From: JBAVQS01 sp049694275
Lineage (GTDB): Bacteria > Chloroflexota > Anaerolineae > UBA4142 > SHND01
Direction: 5' to 3'
DNA length: 11,561 nt
Assembly (NCBI GenBank): GCA_049694275.1
Contig: JBAVQS010000146.1
Coordinates: 1-11,561, forward strand
The position numbers and the translations under genes were made by a program. The notes under the pieces were generated by a model. It was not told the origin of the DNA and made no database searches. It saw only the letters and a list, made by a program, of their open reading frames with translations. Below, piece by piece: positions 6,630 through 11,561 of this stretch (its first letter is position 1; the number at the start of each line of letters is the position of its first letter).

Positions 6630-8102
6630 CTATTGCAGCTTGGCGCACTCAAAGGAGGTGACGCCGCCGGGCACGCCGCTGTTGACATACGGCGTGTAAA
6701 CCGAGGTGACGATCTGGGGACCGGTCGATGTAACGATGGCGATCCCTTCGAAACTGCTCCCCGCGCCGCTAAATACCGAACTGGCGAACGAATAGACATT
6801 GTTCGGCGCGATCGTGACTGTCTTGGTTCCGACGCTCTTGGTCGTGGTGGGGCTATAAACCTTAATCGTCACGCTGGCCGACGCGCCGCCGGTATTCAGG
6901 ATATTAATCTTGGAGATCTGGGTTGTGGTCTTGAGGACATCGCCGCAAACCTCCATCGTGCCCGCCTGGGTCGACGGAACCGCTTCCATGCCAAACATGC
7001 GCGTCCCTTTCCAATATTCCAGCGAATAGGCCGAGAGGGGTTGCCCGCTGCCGGAGGTCAGTTTCACCCAGCCCTTGAACGCAGTGCCGAGGGGCGTCTT
7101 GAAAGCAGGAAGGCTGTCGATAAACGGCGCCATGCCTTTGGGCGGAATGGAGCTGACCGTGGTCGTGGTGTATTTGGAAACGCCAATGGTCGTAAAATAT
7201 TGAGCGGTGATGGTGGTCGGGCTGCTCCCCTCGTTGCGTACATAGAGCTCGTTCCAGTTGATGGGCGCGCCGGCCGCCGTCGTCGTGTGCTCGGCAAAAT
7301 TGACATAGAGCGTCGTGCCCTGGTCGCTTGCGCCGAGGGCGCGGAAAGAGGCCGTGTCCTTTTGATAGCGTGTCTGCTCGCTCGCCGCGACCGCAATCGT
7401 CCCGTCCGCGGTCACTTCTCCTGTGCCGGTGAATTGACCGGAAGGAAAGATCGTGCCGGTATTAAAATACGCCGAGGACTGGGGCGGAACGTTGGAGGCG
7501 GTGGTTCCGGGCAATCCGGTCAGCAGGTTGCCGTTCGTATCATACAGGTTGAGCGTAATGTTTGTCGCCGTCACGCCGGTGTTCTGCACGGCGATAATGC
7601 TGTTCTGCGTGCTCGGGGCGAGATGCCGGACCAGCGGCAGGCTCAGCGTCGCGGCTGGAAGCAGTGTCCCGCCGTACTCATCGCGCGCCCCATTGTTAGA
7701 ATTGGCATCCGTCACAAAGGCCTGGATATTTTTGTCGGACGAGATCATCGCCGAGCCGCTAAAAGGGCTCGTGATGCTCGAGGGGAGCGTCTTGACGACG
7801 GCGCCGTCGACGGCAACCGTAAAGTTCGGAAAGGTGTAAATCGCCGTCCCGCCGGGATTCAGAATCCGAATGCTCACAGTCGCCGTCCCGGTGGTATCGG
7901 GGTTATAGACCAGAATGCGCGAGGCCATCGTGCCCGGGTTGATCGGGGCGGCCGGCTGGACCACGTCGAGGTTGGCGGCATCGACTTCCACCGTGGGCGT
8001 GGGGGTGGGCGCGGCCGGCGGCGCAGCCGAAGCAAAGGATGAGAGAGCCATGACCGAGAGGAGGAATACCGTTCCTATGATGAGAAAGATTGCGTTTTTC
8101 AT
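6630..8102 (-). CDS. Secreted protein made of four degenerate beta-rich repeats
   Basis: I do not recognise a named family. From the ATG at 8102 (AAGGAG 5-6 bases upstream) the protein has 490 residues. Residues 1-26 form a signal peptide (MKNAIFLIIG..., ASA cleavage site), followed by a Pro/Thr linker (27-40). The rest is Thr/Ser/Gly/Val-rich and falls into four units, roughly 62-130, 168-240, 286-360 and 399-470. Each begins with a strand ending in N (ILVYNPD, IIAVQNTG, ELYVRNEG, KINILNTGG), then alternating T/V/I strands, a P-rich turn (NVPPQSS, SIPPKGM, TIAPNNV) and a FSG/FTG/FKG/FEG strand near the end. This is the pattern of Ig-like or adhesin modules. Only two cysteines (386, 486) occur, bracketing repeat 4. 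There is no LPXTG, C-terminal anchor or catalytic motif, so it is likely extracellular or loosely surface-bound. It has its own promoter and terminator and is divergent from the SPFH gene. Confidence 0.8.
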   Translation of the reverse strand: MKNAIFLIIGTVFLLSVMALSSFASAAPPAAPTPTPTVEVDAANLDVVQPAAPINPGTMASRILVYNPDTTGTATVSIRILNPGGTAIYTFPNFTVAVDGAVVKTLPSSITSPFSGSAMISSDKNIQAFVTDANSNNGARDEYGGTLLPAATLSLPLVRHLAPSTQNSIIAVQNTGVTATNITLNLYDTNGNLLTGLPGTTASNVPPQSSAYFNTGTIFPSGQFTGTGEVTADGTIAVAASEQTRYQKDTASFRALGASDQGTTLYVNFAEHTTTAAGAPINWNELYVRNEGSSPTTITAQYFTTIGVSKYTTTTVSSIPPKGMAPFIDSLPAFKTPLGTAFKGWVKLTSGSGQPLSAYSLEYWKGTRMFGMEAVPSTQAGTMEVCGDVLKTTTQISKINILNTGGASASVTIKVYSPTTTKSVGTKTVTIAPNNVYSFASSVFSGAGSSFEGIAIVTSTGPQIVTSVYTPYVNSGVPGGVTSFECAKLQ

Positions 8103-8133
8103 CGTGCTCCTTTTCCGAATAACCTTGTCCTCA

Positions 8134-8162
8134 AGTATAATCGGGATTCCACCGGGGGTCAA
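8134..8162 (-). promoter_or_regulatory. Promoter of the secreted repeat protein
   Basis: On the minus strand TTGACC (8157-8162), a 17-base spacer and TATACT (8134-8139). This is the best -35/-10 pair in the window. The leader is about 25 bases and carries the AAGGAG site. Confidence 0.8.
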
Positions 8163-8204
8163 TAGTACGCGCGGAATAGGGTGCTGCCGCGACCGTTTTG
8201 TCGG

Positions 8205-8234
8205 TGTGTCAAAAAGGTCACAAAGTGCTATAAT
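8205..8234 (+). promoter_or_regulatory. Promoter of the SPFH gene with overlapping imperfect palindrome
   Basis: GTGTCA (8206-8211), 17 bases, TATAAT (8229-8234) with a TGC extension (8226-8228). An imperfect palindrome TGTGTC-6-GTCACA (8205-8222) covers the -35 and part of the spacer and may be an operator; its arms recall CRP-type sites but the spacing differs. Confidence 0.65.
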
Positions 8235-8269
8235 TTCCCTGTTCAAAACACAATTTCAAGGAGGCGCCT

Positions 8270-9268
8270 ATGGGTAATGTTCTCACGTCGGCATTTTGCA
8301 TCCTGTTAGCCATCGTCGTCATCGGCCTCGTCCTCGTCTTTACGGCCATTCGTATCGTCCGGGAGTACGAGCGGGTGGTCGTCTTTCGGTTTGGCAAGTC
8401 GATCGGGAGCAAGGGCCCGGGGATTGTGTTTCTGATCCCCTTTGTCGATCAGCCGGTCAAGGTGGACCTGCGCGAACAGTACCAGGAGATTCCGCACCAG
8501 ACCTGTATCACCAAGGATAACGTCACCATCTCGGTTGACTTTTTGATCTATTCCAAGGTGCTGGATGCGACCTCGTCGGTCGTTCAGGTGCAGAATTTTT
8601 CGGGCGCTTCCCAGGGGATTGCGACGACCACCCTGCGCGCCGTCATCGGCGATATTATCCTCGACGATGTGCTGGCCCAGCGCGAGCACATCAACCAGGT
8701 CCTGCGGACCAAGCTCGACGAGGTGACAGAGCGGTGGGGCGTCAAAGTGACCGCGGTTGAAATCCGCGAGATCATCCCGCCGCGTGACATTCAGGAAGCC
8801 ATGACCCGCCAGATGTCGGCCGAGCGCACCCGCCGCGCCGTCGTCACCGAAGCGGACGGCAAAAAGCAGGCGGCGATCACCGTGGCCGAAGGCGACAAAC
8901 AGGCGGTCATCCTCCGCGCCGAAGGCGACCGGCAGTCCCGCATTCTCCAGGCCGAAGGCTTTTCGCTGGCCTTGCAGACCATCTTTAATGTCGCCCGCGG
9001 GATCGACCCCAAGACGCTGAGCCTCCAGTATCTCGACACGCTCAAGCAGTTGGGCGCCAGTCCATCGACCAAGTTCATCTTTCCGATGGAGTTTACCAAC
9101 CTCCTCAAGCCGTTCATGGGCTATATCGCGACGGCGGAAGGGGGTGTCAGCGAGGGGGCGGAAAGCCACATTGCGGTGCCCGACAGCACCGCGCCGAGCG
9201 CACCCTCCGTTGCACGCCCTGCGCCGAGCGGGAGCGGCACCGGGACATCGGCGACAGCCGAGCGGTGA
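8270..9268 (+). CDS. SPFH/Band 7 domain membrane protein, slipin/stomatin-like
   Basis: SPFH proteins oligomerise on the membrane into large cages or microdomains and support membrane proteins and proteases. The 332-residue protein has an N-terminal membrane helix (about 7-29, ILLAIVVIGLVLVFTAI), then the SPFH domain (30-190): EYERVVVFRFGK (32-43), GPGIVFLIPFVDQ (49-61), VDLREQ (65-70), TKDNVTISVDFLIYSKV (81-97), the typical ..RAVIGDIILDDVLAQREHIN (123-142), and EIREIIPPRDIQEAM (164-178). A charged helix (182-232) carries the AEGDKQAVIL-type repeats that form the coiled-coil in this family. The C-terminal tail (about 295-332) is a low-complexity Ala/Pro/Ser region. AAGGAGG lies 5 bases before the ATG. 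NfeD, a frequent partner, is not adjacent. Most similar in outline to slipins; which subfamily is uncertain. Confidence 0.92.
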   Translation: MGNVLTSAFCILLAIVVIGLVLVFTAIRIVREYERVVVFRFGKSIGSKGPGIVFLIPFVDQPVKVDLREQYQEIPHQTCITKDNVTISVDFLIYSKVLDATSSVVQVQNFSGASQGIATTTLRAVIGDIILDDVLAQREHINQVLRTKLDEVTERWGVKVTAVEIREIIPPRDIQEAMTRQMSAERTRRAVVTEADGKKQAAITVAEGDKQAVILRAEGDRQSRILQAEGFSLALQTIFNVARGIDPKTLSLQYLDTLKQLGASPSTKFIFPMEFTNLLKPFMGYIATAEGGVSEGAESHIAVPDSTAPSAPSVARPAPSGSGTGTSATAER

Positions 9269-9289
9269 GCTAGCGGTTTCTGAAACGAA

Positions 9290-9314
9290 GGGGCAGGAGA
9301 CTTGATCCTGCCCC
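9290..9314 (+). terminator. Hairpin after the SPFH gene, probable terminator
   Basis: GGGGCAGGA (9290-9298) and TCCTGCCCC (9306-9314) form a perfect 9-bp stem with a 7-base loop. The following ACTTTAT is a weak T-tract, so termination may be partial. Confidence 0.6.
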
Positions 9315-9333
9315 ACTTTATGCGCCACGGTTT

Positions 9334-9342
9334 TGATATCAT
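9334..9342 (+). promoter_or_regulatory. Extended -10 element of the ftsY-prfB operon
   Basis: TGA-TATCAT (hexamer 9337-9342) lies 22 bases before the TTG start; no clear -35. Its position, between the SPFH hairpin and the ftsY ribosome site, supports a promoter. Confidence 0.45.
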
Positions 9343-9352
9343 AGAACGCAGC

Positions 9353-9356
9353 GGAG
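9353..9356 (+). promoter_or_regulatory. Shine-Dalgarno site for the TTG start of ftsY
   Basis: GGAG lies 7 bases before the TTG at 9364. No in-frame ATG lies near, and the N-terminus MALNFFRRGQ fits the FtsY start, so TTG is used. Confidence 0.6.
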
Positions 9357-9363
9357 TTGAAAA

Positions 9364-10368
9364 TTGGCTTTGAATTTCTTTCGTCGCGGCCAGATCAAGC
9401 AGAGCTTGACCAAAACCCGCGAATCTTTTCTCACCAAGCTAACAAACCTGGTCCTGCTGGATAATGACATTACCGAGGATTTTTGGACCGGGCTGGAAGA
9501 GACGCTGGTCGGCGCCGACCTCGGCGGCGAGACGACCATCAAGCTGGTGGACCAGTTGCGCGCCCGCGCCGATGCAGAGCGGACCACCAGTCCCAAGCGC
9601 GCCGAGGCGCTGCTCAAGGAGGAACTGACCCGCATTCTCCAGGAGGCGCAGCCGACCAAGCCGCTGGGGCCCAGCGGGCCCGTGCCCAGCTCCGGTTTTC
9701 GTCCCTTTGATCTGTTCAAGGGGCAGAGCGCCGCCCAACCGGCCGCGACTAAAATGCCCTATGTCATTCTGGTGGTCGGGGTCAACGGCTCGGGCAAGAC
9801 GACGAGCATCGGCAAGCTCGCCAAGATGTACAAGGATCAAAAGCGCAAGGTGGTGATCGCCGCGGGCGATACCTTTCGCGCTGCCGCTATCGAACAGCTC
9901 CAGATCTGGGGACAGCGCGTCGGCGTCGACGTCGTCGCCCACCAACCGGAAGCGGACCCGGGCGCCGTGGCGTTCGACGCTTGGCAGTTTGCCAAGGCGC
10001 ACAATGCCGATGTCCTGATTGTCGATACCGCGGGCCGGCTCCAGTCCAAGACCAACCTGATGAAAGAGCTGGAAAAAATCTCGCGTGTTTTGCAAAAGAC
10101 CGACCCGACTGCGCCGCACGAGACGCTCCTGGTGCTCGACGCTGTCACCGGGCAGAACGGGCTGGCGCAGGCGCGCGAGTTCAAAAAGACAGTCCCACTC
10201 ACCGGCCTCGTTCTGACCAAGCTCGACGGCACCGCCAAGGGGGGAATCGTCTTTGCCATCGCCCGGGACCTCAAGCTCCCCATTCGCTATATTGGCACGG
10301 GCGAGGGGCTCGACGACTTTGCGCCCTTTGACCCGGACGAATTTGTGACCGACCTCTTCGAGGAGTAA
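9364..10368 (+). CDS. ftsY: Signal recognition particle receptor FtsY
   Basis: FtsY is the SRP receptor GTPase that brings ribosome-nascent chain complexes to the Sec translocon at the inner membrane. The 334-residue protein has an N-domain helical bundle (about 10-95) with an N-terminal basic amphipathic start (MALNFFRRGQIKQS), then a G domain with P-loop VGVNGSGKTTS (138-148), the FtsY/Ffh-specific GDTFRAAAIEQL (168-179), DTAGR (221-225), TKLDGTAKGG (285-294) and GEGLDDFAPFDPDEFV (313-328). Between N and G domains is an unusually long Pro/Gly/Ala linker (about 96-131). The usual acidic A-domain is missing, as in many bacteria outside Enterobacteria. The start is TTG at 9364 with GGAG 7 bases upstream. 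The stop is 3 bases before prfB, forming an operon. Confidence 0.96.
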   Translation: MALNFFRRGQIKQSLTKTRESFLTKLTNLVLLDNDITEDFWTGLEETLVGADLGGETTIKLVDQLRARADAERTTSPKRAEALLKEELTRILQEAQPTKPLGPSGPVPSSGFRPFDLFKGQSAAQPAATKMPYVILVVGVNGSGKTTSIGKLAKMYKDQKRKVVIAAGDTFRAAAIEQLQIWGQRVGVDVVAHQPEADPGAVAFDAWQFAKAHNADVLIVDTAGRLQSKTNLMKELEKISRVLQKTDPTAPHETLLVLDAVTGQNGLAQAREFKKTVPLTGLVLTKLDGTAKGGIVFAIARDLKLPIRYIGTGEGLDDFAPFDPDEFVTDLFEE

Positions 10369-10371
10369 GAA

Positions 10372-11482
10372 ATGGAAGACCTGAAATCGAGACTCAACGA
10401 ACTGAACAGCCGCATCGCCATGCTTTTGGAGCGTCTTTGACCTGCCGGGCAAAGCGAAACGGACCGCCGAGCTTGAAGAGGCGGCCGGCCAGCCCGACCT
10501 GTGGAATGACCCGCAGCGGGCGCAAAAGACGATGAAGGAGCTGAACGAGCTCAAGGAGCAGCTCGGCACCTGGCGCGACCTCCAGCAGCGCGGCAAGGAC
10601 GCCGCCGAATTGTTGGAAATGGCGATGGAGGAGGATAACGCCGCCATCGCCGCCGATATTGCGCGCGAGCTTTCAGAACTGGAGCAAAAGGTCAACGGGC
10701 TGGAATTCAACCTCCTCTTTTCCGGCCCATATGACCGCAACAACGCCGCCCTCTCGATTCATGCGGGCGCGGGTGGAACCGAGTCGCAGGATTGGGCGCA
10801 GATGCTCTTGCGCATGTACCTGCGCTGGGCCGAGCGGCATGGCTGCCGCGCTGAGATCCTCGAAGAGACCGCGGGGGAAGAGGCGGGCATCAAGAGCGTG
10901 ACAGTTGAGGTGACCGGCGCACATGCGTATGGCCGGCTCAAAGCGGAACGCGGAGTGCACCGGCTGGTCCGCCTCTCGCCCTTTGACGCCAACCACCGGC
11001 GTCACACGTCCTTCGCGTTGGTCGAGGTCATGCCCGAGCTGGAAGATGATACCGAGGTCGAGATCAGCCCCGACGAGGTGCGCGTCGACATCTATCATGC
11101 CTCCGGCCACGGCGGGCAGAACGTCCAGAAAGTGGCGACCGCCGTTCGTCTGACCCACATCCCGACTGGCATCATCGTCACCTGCCAGAACGAGCGTTCC
11201 CAGTTGCAAAACAAAGAGAACGCGTGGAAGGTGTTGCGGGCGCGATTGTTGGAGCTCCGAATCGAGCAGCAGGAGCAGGAGCGAGCGCGTATCAAGGGCC
11301 AGCACATCGAAGCCGGCTGGGGCAACGCCATCCGGTCCTATGTCCTCCATCCCTATCAAATGGTCAAAGACGTCCGCACCGATTTCGAAACCTCGCGCAC
11401 TGACCTGGTGCTCGACGGCGAGCTCGACCCCCTAATCGAAGCCTACCTGAAATCCCAGATCGGCATCCAGGCAAAAGAGTAG
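10372..11482 (+). CDS. prfB: Peptide chain release factor 2 with programmed +1 frameshift
   Basis: RF2 reads UAA and UGA and releases the finished peptide. The reading is 10372-10437, then 10439-11482, for 369 residues (E. coli has 365). The first 22 codons (MEDLKSRLNELNSRIAMLLERL) end at CTT followed by an in-frame TGA; skipping one T continues as DLPGKAKRTAELEE and then the long frame. Numbering on the shifted product: stop-codon reading SPF at 202-204, and catalytic GGQ at 247-249 in ASGHGGQ, each at a constant offset of 3 from E. coli. The residue at the position of E. coli RF2 246 is Ala. GAGGAG in the end of ftsY gives a good ribosome site. Only the frameshifted product is functional, so the gene is autoregulated by RF2 supply. 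Confidence 0.95.
10428..10441 (+). promoter_or_regulatory. Programmed +1 frameshift site of prfB
   Basis: A Shine-Dalgarno-like GGAG (10428-10431), three bases (CGT), then CTT-TGA-C (10435-10441). The spacing is as in E. coli, where AGGGGG is followed by TAT and CTT TGA C. When RF2 is scarce, the ribosome slips from CTT onto the +1 frame and reads GAC instead of stopping at TGA. Confidence 0.95.
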
Positions 11483-11506
11483 GGACGCACGGCCGTGCGT
11501 CCCTGC
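11479..11506 (+). repeat. Long palindrome at the prfB stop codon
   Basis: AGGGACGCACGG (11481-11492) and CCGTGCGTCCCT (11493-11504) form a perfect 24-base palindrome, extended to 28 bases with one G.U pair (T11480-G11505) and a G-C pair (11479-11506). The prfB TAG lies within it. No T-run follows, so it is not a standard terminator. Its arm start GTAGGGAC is shared with the hairpin at 6556. Confidence 0.8.
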
Positions 11507-11561
11507 AGAGTATCTGGCAGGCGAAACCCTGATCGTCGAAACTGCAACGGGGCGGGATTCC

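Noticed and set aside
6619..6630. 12-base palindrome GGGCCGCGGCCC just after the secreted gene
   Set aside because: Short and easily expected by chance in GC-rich DNA; the proper terminator is at 6547-6584.
6534..8042. 502-codon open frame on the plus strand
   Set aside because: It lies opposite the secreted protein. It is Arg/Gly-rich and has no recognisable domain, while the minus frame has a signal peptide, promoter and terminator.
8103..8246. 48-residue upstream extension of the secreted protein
   Set aside because: It would lie over the TTGACC/TATACT promoter and place the signal peptide inside the protein. The ATG at 8102 has the ribosome site.
8306..9328. 340-codon open frame opposite the SPFH gene
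   Set aside because: Antisense to a clear family member, with acidic/His runs but no domain.
9439..10743. 434-codon open frame opposite ftsY and prfB
   Set aside because: Spans two strong genes on the other strand and has no recognisable motif.
11507..11561. Possible beginning of another gene after prfB
   Set aside because: One frame is open (for example AEYLAGETLIVETATG), but there is no start codon with a ribosome site and only 55 bases to judge.

Overview
The window is GC-rich bacterial DNA, densely coding on both strands, with standard housekeeping genes around two less ordinary loci. Leaderless or near-leaderless TGN-TAYAAT promoters, GTG and TTG starts next to good Shine-Dalgarno sites, an RF2 gene with the CTTTGAC frameshift, and stand-alone proline dehydrogenase and SPFH genes fit a Chloroflexota-like organism. 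That assignment is inference: no rRNA or other decisive marker is present.

Layout. (1) 14-2142, plus strand: a proline dehydrogenase followed 5 bases later by cinA, whose C-terminal deamidase half has lost its signature residues. (2) 2143-2800: a palindrome, a small protein with a receiver-like fold but without the usual phosphorylation residues, then two hairpins, the second a perfect 18-bp stem. (3) 2861-4599, plus: two short-chain dehydrogenases overlapping by ATGA, the first with a C-terminal membrane anchor. They converge on (4) 4596-6508, minus: trmD, rplS and rnhB, a conserved translation/genome-maintenance neighbourhood in which trmD and rplS each have their own extended -10 promoter and a strong terminator sits between rplS and rnhB. 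(5) 6547-8102, minus: a secreted 490-residue protein built of four degenerate beta-rich repeats, with a clear TTGACC/TATACT promoter and an excellent terminator. (6) 8270-9268, plus: a membrane-anchored SPFH (slipin/stomatin-like) protein, transcribed divergently from the secreted protein. (7) 9364-11482, plus: ftsY and prfB as an operon; prfB needs a programmed +1 frameshift and ends in a long palindrome of a family seen twice in the window.

How the genes connect: trmD, rplS, rnhB, ftsY and prfB serve translation, protein targeting and DNA upkeep. The least understood parts are the repeat-built secreted protein, the pseudo-receiver protein, and the CinA with a decayed catalytic domain. I found no CRISPR array, phage, transposase, tRNA or rRNA. 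No intergenic stretch exceeds about 210 bases; the longest (2143-2348 and 8103-8269) hold the hairpins and promoters listed below.
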